A stretch of 64,000 nt of DNA. Origin: Straminergon stramineum. Its lineage: Eukaryota > Streptophyta > Bryopsida > Hypnales > Calliergonaceae. The notes beneath the pieces are model-generated. The model ran no database searches. It was not told where the DNA came from and saw only the letters and a list, made by a program, of their open reading frames with translations. Positions 48,448 through 60,413 of this stretch are shown piece by piece. Position 1 is the first letter of the stretch. Each line of letters opens with the position of its first letter. Location of the stretch: the NCBI GenBank assembly GCA_963920665.1, contig OY987264.1:24966906-25030905 (forward strand), in the 5' to 3' direction. The translations under genes and the position numbers were made by a program.

Positions 48448-48698
48448 TTAACCCCTCAAGGCCCAAGGAGCCATTTTTGAGCCTCTCACTTGTTCAACAA
48501 GTCAAAATTATAACTTCATATTCCTACATTCTAAGAAGTATATTCAAATTAATTTCATATTATGATGGTCATATTGAAGGAGGAAGCTCAAAAGTACAAT
48601 TGACATCATCTAACAAGCTTGATGTACAATGCGCACTATCAATCAATGTTCAAACTTGTGAAAAAAGTACAAAAATCACTTGGGCCTTGAGAAGTTAA
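48448..48698. mobile_element. TTAA-flanked element, 0.25 kb
   Basis: TTAA lies at 48448-48451 and 48695-48698. The ends CCCCTCAAGGCCCAAG and CTTGGGCCTTGAGAAG pair over 16 bases with two mismatches. The second TTAA is also the start of TTAACCTTTGAACAC, whose possible partner GCTTAGGGGTTAA ends at about 48920, so another element may abut. Confidence 0.75.
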
Positions 48699-51600
48699 CC
48701 TTTGAACACTAGACTGGTGATAGTGGAAATTAGCTATTTTGGAACCCTATGACATCATCCACTTTAAAAAAAAAAATACTCATTGAGAGTCAAACTACTA
48801 TAGAAGATCTCCCCTTTCCACCCCTAATTCTGAGGATGGATACTTGCAATTATGTCCTATAGAGGACAATTCCTTGTCATTCATTGGACATAAAATGTTC
48901 ATTGCGTCGCTTAGGGGTTAAGTGAGGTTGTTTGTTTGTTTTGTTTATCAAGGTGAGATCTCTGAAACTGTGAATCCATTGGTTGTGTTCATGGTACTGT
49001 CTGGAAGCCCTCAACAAGGGGGGGCGCATGGGCTTTGTTTCGTGGTGTTTGCAAGTATGGTGGAAAAGTCATTTAATTTTTAATTTTTTACGAATTGAAA
49101 ATTACTTTGACTTTTATTTTGACTGTGGCAACAGCACATGGCACACTACTGTAGTGTGTATGAAATGAAACAAGCCCGAAACGCTCCAGTAACTTAGCTC
49201 CTTCCTCTACCCGGCCTGGTGAGCAAGAGGAGCCGAGACGCGCAACAGCCGGAGTCTGTCATCGCAGACCATCCAAGTTTCGTTATAAGTTACCGATCCT
49301 GGAGTGCATTCTACGCTACTAGTGAGTGAAGCTTTTTGCGACAGTTGCAAGAGATTTTGTTTATTTTGGATTAGGCAGTTACTTTCTTGGCAAGGAGAAG
49401 GAAAGCTGTGCCAGTGTGCCGTTGTCATTGCAAAGCCTACTTCAAGTTTCGTACTTTGGGGGTTCAGTGTTTTCTTTGGTACTCTTTAGTAATTAAATCC
49501 TTGAGCATATTTTTCTGCTGCAAGATGCAACAGCTGCTGGAGGTTTTGGGTGAGCTGCTTCTGTTAGCAAGGTGTTGGCAAGAAGGAAAATTGTGCCGCA
49601 CAGTGGCGCCATAGCCGCGGCTCGTCTCCTGAAATGTTGGAGGTAAATTTTCTAAAGAGCTCTGAATTTCTCTTGTCTGGTTTTATTGATGAATACAGGA
49701 TCACGATCTGGAAGAACTTAAGAACAATTTTGACCGCAAGTTACTTTTTCTTGCTCAGTGCTCCCTGTCTTAATTGGTCATAGCTGGTAATTTAGCTTGC
49801 GACTGAGTACTTGCACTTGACTATCGATTGTGTTGAGGCTTCATGTGTAGTAGATATAGTTGATTGGATCAGTGTATCAGTGTATGTAAAGCTTAGGAGC
49901 TTGTGCCGATGGAGCTCCACATCAAGAGTATTTTGTAGGGTTGATTCATCCCATCTTTTGGGCTTTAGAACATGAATTTCTGGTAGTTTGAACAATAGAG
50001 TCTCTACCATCTGTAGCGTAGTGCTCGTCTTTGCATCCAGCACGTGAGGCAGCTGTTCAGTCATTTGTGGGAATTTTAACCCTTAAAGGTTATTTCATGT
50101 CATTGCTTGGTTAAACTTCATTAGATTTCTACATTAAAACACACATTTCAAAAATTTGATACTTTTCTTGTATAATATATATTAAAATTTTCATTTTATT
50201 TTTTTCATAAATAAAAACATCAAATTAAATTTATATTATTTTTGAAAGAAATTTCTTTGTAAAAATCATAGCAATTACAAAAAATACTTAAAATAGTCTG
50301 AAATTTTAAGGAAAAATGGAAATAATAGTGAAAAACATCATGGTGTAATTGATTTAAACTTTGAAGTCACACAAAGAGAAATCCAATAGAAAAAGTTCAA
50401 AAGTCATGTATTTTGAGCTTTGAAGATGCTATCCTCAAAGTGTCACAAAAATTACAAAAATTACAATTTGAAAAAAAATTGAAAAAATTGAAATGGAGTA
50501 AAAAGTAGATTATTGGAGCTATATTTTCTTAATTGAGTTAAAAATTTTAAAATAAGGTACTATGTGAAAAAAAATCCAGGTTTTGACTCTCAAAATGCCC
50601 GTGGGGCAACTGTTCAGTCAGCTGTGGGAATTTTCATACAGCATGCAGCGAGAGTAATATATCCCAAGTTTATATTTACATCTGTGTTGTGACACCACTT
50701 GGATGGAAGTGGGAGAATCTATCCATTTCATTTCATATATTGGAAGTCAAGTTGCAAGCGCTTACAGGAGTGCTTCGGGGGAATTAGGTGAATTGCGACG
50801 CGGTACTTTGCAGCTCGCGCATTGCATCTGGGGGAACTCAAGCTAGTAAAAAGCGGGGCATCGGTTGTCAGGGTCACACATCTCACTGCAATTTGATTGT
50901 CGCTTTGGGGTCCTGAATGGCGATTGCTGGCGCAACCGTAGCTTGAGGAGGTGCGGGCACTACGTACGAAGATTTGTTAAGCAGTTTGAGTTAGCGAGCT
51001 GCGTGTATAGCTTTGGACTATTGTTCCACTTGGAGCAGATCCCTGAGTGGCCGATCATCGAGACCCACAGCTTGCCATCTCCCTTCGAAATTCTGGGCGA
51101 AACTCTGTTGGAAACAGGTGATCATCAGGACGTTCACTTGTTAGTTTTACGGACTCGATCTGAACACACAAATTTGTTTGCCTGACTTACATGTGTAACA
51201 TGATTGTACTGTACACTCCTTGCATTTCCAGTTAGGTCTATGTGCAGAGGTGCCTATATTTCGTTGCAATCTATTCTGTCCGTATGGTAGATCCTGAACC
51301 GTAGTTAAGTTATTATACACGTATGCATGAATGATGTAGATATTGACTATGAAAGGTACATCCAGGTTCAGGTGTTCCGCTTCCTTGTAGGCATTCCGCT
51401 CTTAACTTTGTTCCGCTCTCGGCTCTATCTATCTAGGAGAATGGTGCACTACGATCAAAATACATGCAGATCACTTGTCGACATATATCCGCATTCTCTA
51501 CTTCTTGCTAGCGATGAGATTAATCCAGTACATTCTAGGGTCCATTTTCTTCACTCGTCCCGTAGGCTCTTTTGAATTTAGTTGAGACTTGCTGATTGAA

Positions 51601-51846
51601 GGTAAGAGGACCGCTTGCGTTAGCGAGTGCAATTGAAGTGGCGCCCTTGCTTGTCGAAGAGCTGTCCATGCAAGAAGAATTTGTTGTATTTAAATAAGTG
51701 GCAGTTCTGAGTACCATCGTGTGCTCTTGTTTTCGTTGCTCAATTGTTTGGATGTGTATATGTGCAGGTTAGCTGAGCTTTTGTACCCTTGACATATATC
51801 CTGAAGACCCTATAATTAATTGAAGGAGCTCGTGCACTTCCGCTTC
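48699..51846. other. Upstream region of the kinase-lectin gene
   Basis: From about 49150 the composition is gene-like, consistent with promoter and 5' untranslated exons of the kinase gene. Frames such as plus 50865-51185 and 51327-51575 show no domain. AT-rich DNA at 50078-50603 interrupts it and is bracketed by a 31-bp direct repeat. An in-frame TAA lies ten codons before the chosen kinase start. Confidence 0.45.
50047..50634 (+). repeat. 31-bp direct repeats bracketing a 526-bp AT-rich insert
   Basis: 50047-50077 and 50604-50634 match at 27 of 31 bases (CTGTTCAGTCA then TGTGGGAATTTT). The insert begins AACCCTTAAAGG, which resembles a TTAA-family left end, but its right edge does not pair with it. 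Confidence 0.75.
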
Positions 51847-54581
51847 ATGGAGCGTTTCAATGCCTATTTTAGGCGATCCGCTGTAAAAGATGCCCCCAAG
51901 GCGGATGAGCTACTCAACCTCTGCATGGAAACAATACAAAAATTATATGATCAAGACTTGAGTTCGAGTACTGAAGACGACAGGACCGAAGATTATCTGA
52001 TGAACAAGCACCAATGTCATTTTCTCGTTGGAAGGCTTACAGAGACTCGAGTTAGTTTACAAAAGATTCAATTGTCACCCCTTCTTGATGAGAAAACGAC
52101 TCCAGTGCTTGAAGAGCTTCATCAGGTGCTCCTGGAGGTCGAGATGGTCATCAATGCCAGCCGCATCACCTCTTCGCAATGGCCAAGAGCAGCCATTGAA
52201 CAAAGCGACATGAAGGAGACCTTTGCAAGTCTACTTTACGGAGTTCAATGGCATGCGTCTGTTTTTCTGAGCATTTTTGTGGACAACTTTCAAGAGTCTT
52301 CCATCACATTTGAACCAGCATTGTGCGATGGTCAGCTTAGTGTGGGGGACGAGTTTTCTCTGCTGATAGCGATGAAGGAAGACGAGGAGAGCCTCAAGCA
52401 CCGCCTCCGATCTGTGAAGCTGGACAATCCAATAGAGAAACGGCTTGCAAATGAGTTGCTGAAGCTGAAAACGCCATCCGAGGTGGAAGATCATCTGATC
52501 ACGCCATCAGTTGGCAATGATTCATCTGGCTTCAGCTCATCCCCTGATTTGTTATTTCTGAATCCTCAAGATCTTGATCTTAATGGTAACCCAATAGGTA
52601 GAGGTGCGTCTGCAGAGGTGAAACAAACGAATCTTATGGGCGGAAAGTATGCAATTAAGATTTTCGAAACGTACAACACGAAAGAATTTGATCAAGAAAT
52701 GAAAGCTATACAGAAATTGGGGCGCCATCCTCATATAGTACGCCTCCTGTGCTACTCTAAGGACGATACAAATTGCTTCCTCATCATGGAAGAAATGGAC
52801 ATGGACCTGTATAATGTTTTCAAGAACTATAGAAAAAGATACAAATCCACACGTAAGCGTCCTCTTTCAGATGTGCAAGCTGTTGCTTTGATGCTCCAAA
52901 TTGGAGAAGGTGTAAAGTATATTCACAGTAAGTGTATGGCGCATCGTGATCTCAAGTCTAAGAATGTCCTTGTCAAGCTTGATTCTTCCAGCAGAATTAC
53001 TTCAGTGAAGATTGCTGATTTTGGTCTGACTAAAACCAGAAACGCCACTCAGACATGTTCGAATCAGACTCTCAACCAAGGTACCACCAAGTGGATGGCG
53101 CCGGAGGTTATCCAAGGTGGTGACTCGGTGAAGCACGCCAAGTTCAACCCCAGAAAAGCTGATGTCTATTCTTTTGCGATTATCTGCTTTGAGATACTAA
53201 CTGGGGAAGATCCTTATTATGATCATGCCGGTCTAACCGCCATACAAATAAAGGAGCAAGTGAAGGCGGGCACGTTGAGACCAAACCTTCCAGAGGACTG
53301 TCCTCCGAAGTTGGCTGCTCTAATTGGAAGATGTTGGCATATAATTCCTTAGGAGCGGCCACTATTTCTTGAAATTTGCGAAGAACTGAGGTACATCAAG
53401 GGGTTACTTCTGAGAGGTGAGATTCTGTCGATGAATGGCACTTAGTAATTACAAGTTTGGCATGTTAATATAGCAGAATGTGGCAATAACTTCAAAAGTA
53501 TTAGCCTAATTTCTAATTTCTAGGACTGGTTATGTTTCGTAGGTGATCCGAGAACGTCGGAAGTACAAGATATTCGTCCTCTTGGACCGGGACTTGGACC
53601 ACTAGAAGGGGCACAGGTAAGCCAGGTTGAGTACTAATCTGAACATGCGTTAGTGTGGAGTACGAACTTGATAATTTGAATGATTGATTGCACAAAAACC
53701 AAAGAGTTTCTTTATCTTAAGGAATTTTTAGTATTCATTATCGCGAACGAAAGCAAGTAGGCCGGATTCAAGTATCTAGGATATGATGTGCTAGTTTGTG
53801 AGAGAATGCATGAATTTGTGGGTACGTATACTCAGCTCAGAGGTATTTGTGAGAGATATTTTAACAGTAGGTTGGGAATGTGGTGCATTTATCATACGAA
53901 CAGCTTCGAGGACCTTGGGGAGGTGATGGTGGTGATAAATTTCTTGATGTGGTCACCTCTATCAATCGGATGAAATTCACATACTCATCTCCAAGAATAC
54001 TTGGCTCAATGGAGATGGATTATAACTTTGTTGGTCGTAATTTTGTGATAAAACGCCATGGATACCCATATGGTAATAACTCTGCACACCTACATGGAGA
54101 CCGACATGCTAAGCCAGCAAGCGTAAGTTACGTACTGTTTCTCATGAGTTCCATGTGTACGCTGTATTCTCAATCAATTAGAATCAGTTCTTTTGAAAGA
54201 GAATTCCTCTTTTCCATGTGGGTACTTATTGAACAATAGTATTGTAGTCGCTCCTTAAATTTGAATCACTAATTAGGATCTAAGATATTGTTGTTGTGAC
54301 TCCAGATAGAGTTTGAGGACTTTGAATTCATCACACATATCAGCGGATACGTTTCCCAAAGAGACGTGCACATATCTAATAAAGAAGTTTGTACCAAGGA
54401 CATTATTGTTTCATTGACTATCCATACCAATATTAGAAGTTGTGGACCTTTTGGTGATGAACAAGGTGAGCCATTCACTAGTGAAAAGGGTAGAGTAATT
54501 GGGTTTCATGGAGGAAGTGTCTATCTTCTTGATAGCCTCGGTGTTGTGGTAATTCTTGGTGATGCAAGTGGACTCATGTGA
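51847..54581 (+). CDS. MLKL/HeLo-like protein kinase fused to jacalin lectin, with internal stop
   Basis: Exons: 51847-53416, 53543-53616, 53904-54122, 54306-54581. Residues 1-145 form a helical region (NKHQC at 53-57, LEELHQVLLEVEMVI, later a QW-containing helix) resembling the HeLo/DUF1221-type N-terminus of plant MLKL proteins. Residues 240-520 are a protein kinase: glycine loop G251-V258 (GRGASAEV), K271, E284, H366-R367-D368 with N373, D391-F-G, and APE ending at E420. All catalytic residues are present, so activity is expected in the parent gene. TAG at 53350 (codon 502) stops translation after CWHIIP. The same frame continues with ERPLFLEICEELRYIKGLLL, the conserved end of subdomain XI. 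Exons 2-4 then add a linker and a jacalin-related lectin domain (GPWGGDGGDKFLD; SLTIHTN; GPFGDEQGEPF; YLLDSLG), 712 codons in all. ATG 51847 follows an in-frame TAA ten codons upstream. Probable role: membrane-linked or immune signalling with carbohydrate sensing; inferred from domains only. Confidence 0.85.
53350..53352 (+). other. Premature in-frame TAG in kinase subdomain XI
   Basis: Related kinases have Gln or another residue here, between CW-x-x-x-P and ERP. A single C-to-T change (CAG to TAG) would explain it. Frame, conserved residues and all three downstream splice junctions are intact, so the event is recent, or it is an allele, a base-calling error, or a site of stop readthrough. 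Confidence 0.85.
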
Positions 54582-56081
54582 GTGGATTACCAAGTGATCA
54601 CCACAAATTTAGATAGATGTTCAATATGACCATATTGTAAACATGTTAGTTGAGTATTGCAACAACTACCTATTTTTCAAAATTCCATATTTTTGGCTTT
54701 GTTGAAAGTTACTATAGTTTAGTCATTTGGCTCTAAAAGATCTAGTTCTAAAAGAATTGATTCATATTATACTCATTTTACTCCAAATTCTACAAAATTT
54801 TCATATGCTTGCAATGCTTAGGAAATTTCGATGAATTCATTTTTTTATTGGAAGTTGAAACAAGCTTTTGTTGTGGAGAGGTTCCTATTTGAAGCTTGAA
54901 ACTAATTTTATAATTTCCTTGAATTAAAGTCATTGAATAGTTATTCTAGAAACCAAGGTTGAATTGAAGAATGCTAATTAAATGAATTGTCTTCTTTGGC
55001 CAATGAAAAAAGCGTAAACTAGATTGGACAAAAATAGATAAGATGTACAAAGGAATGGCAAAAAAAATGGGAACGAATGTGCTACACTTATAATTTCAAT
55101 GCAAATTTCTACATATTGGAAACATAGTTCTTAAACAAATAAAATGTAACTTCAATCTTCCATCTGAAGCTTTATAAAAATGTTAATTTATCAAATTTGA
55201 AGTATGATTGTTAAGTAGGCAATGCATTTTATTGCAAATGGATCTAACCACATTTCTATGTAATCAACAATAAGTAGTGGGTTATAGTTTGATTGAATAG
55301 GTTGTGTCCAATAGTCATTTCCATTTCTAGATCGTACTATTACTATTCTTGATGTGGTAGAAGCATAAAAAATATGAAATCCTTGTACTCTATATGTTGA
55401 CCAAACCTTTAGCTTTTGATGTTGTCTTCAAATCTCTCCAAAGTTTATCTTTTTGAGAACAAATAATAGTTGGATCTCTATTGGAATTTCAAACTAACAT
55501 AACATTCATGGTATGATGAAATTGATCAAAACTTGTAATAAAATCATTTGGAATTATATGCTAGTATAGTATATTGGTAGTTACTTATTGACATCAAGAA
55601 ATTAGAGAGTAAATGTAATGAAGCTAGTAAAAAGATTCATAAAATTGACAATACATTTCAGCAAATTCATTTAGCTAAAAAATCTTCAAACTGAAATGAC
55701 ATATAAATCTTTATTAAACTAATAAAATTCATTAAGCAAGCAAAGTTTACTCTAGGATATTAATCTAGACCTTTTCGTTCATTGACTAGAACTTGTAATG
55801 CTTACATTTATGAACTTTCTTCTATAGATCTTACTTGAATGGGTGTTTGATTTTCTACAACTACAAAAATTTGTGGCTATCCTATTTTGGAATAATGACT
55901 CTATTGCAAAAATTCTTCATTAGATTGTTGTGAATGATATTTTATCAATTCATTTCAAAGTCTTTTTTCTCTATAATATCAAGTTTGTTTGTGCAAAATT
56001 TTATGGTGAAGCACTTGATGATTGTCATATCAATTATTATCTTTGTGGAGGAAAATGTGGTAAATTGCACCTAAATTGATA
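54582..56081. other. AT-rich DNA downstream of the kinase-lectin gene
   Basis: The first few hundred bases may be 3' untranslated region. After that no gene or clear repeat ends are seen. Confidence 0.4.
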
Positions 56082-57579
56082 AGGTGGTATCACTAATTTG
56101 CATGAGCATTTGGAGAGCAATAGCAAAAACAACTCAATGAATGAGTTGGTTGCAATAACTACTATTGAATGTTTGAGAGCTTTATGCCACAAAATTGCAT
56201 GTTTTTTTGTATTTGTTTGATCTATAGAGAATTGAAAGAGTAGCTTAAGTATTTAGAAGAATAATAGAGATGGTATTGGAGAGGATTGCTTAGAAGAGAG
56301 CTTGGACGTTCTACAAGGCATTTTGCGTTACATTCTCCTTTTGTGTTGAGAAAGCAACAAAAGTATTCACAATTGGAGCCCATATTGGGAAAGATTATTA
56401 GCAATGAGAGAAGGCATTATGGTTCAAGACTTGATAAGAGATTTGTCCCTATTAGGACATCATTCAAACTATTGCAAGGATGATCAAATTGTAGATTGGA
56501 ATATGTCATAAATAAAAACTAAAAACTAACATAAAAATGTATCCATTCACATTGAATAAGTATGTCTTTAAGGTTGCTTGTACGTCTCCTACGCAAGTTG
56601 CATCCCAATGAATAGTGAGTGGAAAGGCACAAGCATTGGTTGCACAAACTTATTTGTTGATGTAAGTACTTCATTGGTTGCACTCACATATTACCTTGTT
56701 GTATCAATGTATGTCAATTTGAGTCACACAAACAATCATGTGTTTACTTCTGTACTCTGTGGTCCAAATTGAAGTTGGTAGAGAATAAGCTTACAAATAC
56801 ACTTCATGTGTACTTCATATGTCCGGATTGAGATTCCTTTGACATTCATGAGCTTATCTTGAATTGAAGGTGTTAAAGTTGAATTTAGGGGTTTTAGGTT
56901 TGAAACCTTGTTCAAATTTTGCATGTTTGCAAACATTTTTTCTTTTTTCTTTTGGGCCACAACTGATGCTACAACTAACTAGGTAATAAAAAAGACATGT
57001 ACATTGACGTTGTATTAAGTGATTGTATTTCTAGTTGCTCACATGATTGCTCACATATTTCCTTTGGTAATCAAAGCACAATGAATAGTGAGTGAGTGGA
57101 AAAGGCACAAGCATTGCTCACACTTATTCATTCATGCAAGTACTTACCATTTCATGAATCGATGTGTTGCTTCAATTACCATTTTGTTACAATCTAGAGA
57201 AACAAGGTGATTTTGCAATTCCAGTGATGCAACATTAGTACAATTACTGGATTAATGAATCTAAATAAAACACATAGAAGCATTGTCAATGTTGATTGTT
57301 CTAGGAACTTCTTGCATTTGGTTGTATTATGTATGGCTAAAAACTTATTGTATTCGGTTGGGAATGTCATACATGTATTGAAGAACATTGCACAATACAT
57401 TGAGACTGTCCTTATACTTGAAAGCCAAAAGCCAAAATTCCAAAAGTCTTGTGAAGGTCCCTTGATAGACATGAAACACTAGCCTTTGGGAGTGATGCTC
57501 TTTGGAAATGGTATAAAGCAACAAGATATTATGAAATAAACTAAATCATTCTTTCATTATACTCTAGTTAATACCACCT
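56082..57579. mobile_element. 1.5-kb TA/AGGTGG element
   Basis: A 17-bp perfect inverted repeat, AATTGATAAGGTGGTAT, begins at 56074 and ends at 57587 in inverse form, with TAAGG at its core as in the smaller MITEs. Pairing continues loosely (CACTA/TAGTTA). Short frames inside (for example minus 56222-56404, plus 57255-57482) do not resemble a transposase. It is the largest member of the group and could be a deletion derivative of an autonomous element. Confidence 0.65.
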
Positions 57580-59490
57580 TATCAATTACAAATTACTTCA
57601 AATTTTTTTACAGGCCCAGTCAGGGAAAGGTGACACTTCTTTGATGAAGGAACTTCAGTGCTAGAGAATGTTGGTGGGGAACTCGAAGTGAAGATCAGGA
57701 AGTTTGATATGGTGGGCATCGAAGTCACTTGCTTCCTTATTTTCTCACATTCCACTTCCATTGTTGTGGCTAAGCTGCTCTAATCCCTTTCTTTAAGACA
57801 CAAATTGAAAATTGCTTCAATTGATTATTGAGACCATTATAATTCCAATTTTTTTTTAAAAATCAATCATAAGTGCACTTTAAAAGATACGAGAATTTTC
57901 CATTTTTAATCTAGTGAAATGTTTGAATTTAAAGATTTTTAACTTCCAATATACAACTTGAATTGAAATCTATTTAATTATTCGGGATCACCATGGATGA
58001 ATTTCCCAAAAATTCATGTATAGTAAGCCTAAAAATATAAATTTTTCCTATTTTATTTTCAACCTATTTTAAGCCATAGCCTTTGGCATTTTTTTGTTAG
58101 GCCCAACTCTTGAAGGTAGGCCTAATGCAAAATACAGGGGTTGTGAATCCTTGCACATTTGAGCCATGTAGGTAGAAATATATAGTCCATGTCATCTTTT
58201 GCTTCCTTCTCCATTAGATTGCTTTTTCATATTATAAAGTGAATTTTGAGAGGCCTCTCAATTTTAGTAAGTCACATTCTTAAAAATCCCCAAATCCTTT
58301 GGCTTTTGGCCTCTAGATATAAAGAAGCCTTGAGGACTATTGTACATTGCTAGAAAACCTTGTGCATATATTGAGAACATTGTACATATGGTGAAGAACA
58401 ATTTGAATTAGTATTATAAGAAAAGTGATGGTACTCATGTGTAATGTATTACAATTTCATTTAACTCCTAATGCGTAGTTTACATTTTTGTATATAATGA
58501 TCATTTTCTATCTAATTCACAATAGAAAAAAATATAATAGAATTATCCTATAAAATCCTTGAAATTTATTCACAATTTATGTGTAAATGCACAACCATAA
58601 ATAGCCAATACAAGTTATCATGAACAAAGAAGATTAAAAAAAATCGTATTTTACAGATTTTTAAATTTTTAAAATTAAATTAAATTGACAGACAAATGCA
58701 AAGTTTCAAATAATTTAGAAATGAATAATTTGATTGATATGATTCAAATACTCTACATTTTCATGCTTTGAAATATCTCTTAGAACAATATTTTTCTTAT
58801 ACTCTTTGAAGGTGGAGGTTCACATCTTATTAATAATTCAGTTAAAGATATTATTATATCAATATATTTTATTTCGAATTTTAAAAATATAATTTTAAAT
58901 TAAAAAATATTAAGCCTTGGAAAAAACTAAACTTTTACATGAAATAACATCGGTTGAAATTCAAAACTACATCCTTTTTATTTCTTATCATTATGTAATT
59001 GTAACATTTGGAAATACCTTTAATCATCATTTTTCACATAGTAAAAACAAAAATATCTAATATCTCTATTGTTGAAAAATGAAATGATTAATTATTTTAT
59101 TTTGGGGCTTTTAATAATTGAAAAAATGTATTTCTTACTCTTTCAAGGATTATGAAGAACTTCAATGTTAAGAATTGTAAAACTTGATGATAGAATGCAA
59201 TAATTGTATTAATTTTTATCAAATTCATTATGATTATTGAAGATTTGAGAACTTGTTTTTTTTAAATTCAAAAATGCTTTAGCTCACTTTGTTTAAGCAT
59301 TCTCTTTTTTTGGCTTTGGTTGTAAATCCATTAATGATTTCTGAGGATGCAATATAAATTCAATTAATTTGGGTGATATTGTTGCCAAATTTGAGTCCAT
59401 TTACTTGAGAGTTTCTAACAAATGGTCATAAAGGCTTGGTTCTAAAGAAGATCACGGAAGCAAAATGAAATCTACAAACGACTCCAAGTT
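57580..59490. other. Very AT-rich DNA
   Basis: No gene is visible. AAGGTAGGCCTAATGC at about 58115 resembles the GGTAGGCCTATTGC segment of the 44.2-kb repeat but is isolated. Confidence 0.4.
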
Positions 59491-60413
59491 TTAACTTGTT
59501 AAATTCATTGACTATGTTTTCATCCAAAAGGCTCCAAAACTGCTATTTCTAGTATAAGTATCAAATTTTTGGAAATTTTTTTTTTGACACATGTACTATA
59601 GGATCTTGTAGTATGCTGATTTGAGAAAAAAATTCAGAGATTTCCACCGTGTAGATTGCAAGATATAAGCATTCAAATTCACTAAAATCATTTTTTAGGC
59701 CTTGCAAAAAATAGGGCAGCTGCACTTCACAAGCTCACTTTCCTATGAAAAAATGTTCAAAATGGTGGAGCTTCTTTGGATTCTTTTTCCTTGACAAGTT
59801 ATCTACATGTTTGAAAAAATTCACATTATTTGGAATTGTACAACATATAGGAAAAAAATAGTAAGTAGAAAGAAGTAGAGAATGATTCAAAATACAAAAT
59901 TGTTAAGGATTTTGTTATGGAATCGAAAATGCCAATCCCAATGGTTGAAATGTTATAATAAAAAATCTACATCCTATGATTTTCTTTTTTTCAAAAAATA
60001 TTGAAAATTGAGTAAGATAAATGACTTCAAAATTTATTTTTGAATAGAGAATCCATAATTGCCTGCAATCTGAAACTCCTTGTAACTTTTGACTCATTGA
60101 TCAACTGAATGGAATAATTCAAAGTTTTCCACAGATATATAACTCTAGTTGAACAATTTCAAAATTTTGTTTTTGATAGAATAGATTTTTCTGATCTGCC
60201 CGGATTGCCTGCTTGAGGAAAAAAGTAACATATTCAACCATAACTTTTGACTCATATTTCTATATGTCATGAAATTTCGTGCATATGAAAGATATTCCTT
60301 GTCCCCACTTTCCATTCAAATTTCAGCCTAAAATATGCAAATCTCTAGTCACATGTACCTACCCAAAATTTCTATGTTGCCAAAAAATGCATGATGGTCC
60401 TTTTAGGGATTAA
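59491..60413 (-). mobile_element. TTAA-flanked long element, copy 5 (reversed)
   Basis: TTAA lies at 59491-59494 and 60410-60413. GGTCCTTTTAGGGA is inside the right end and ACTATGTTTTCATCC lies near the left. The body is the reverse complement of copy 4 (37069-38039). The left terminal repeat is decayed. Confidence 0.8.

Noticed and set aside
50865..51185. 106-codon frame upstream of the kinase
   Set aside because: It starts on a non-ATG-supported context, has no domain, and probably lies in the 5' untranslated or promoter region.
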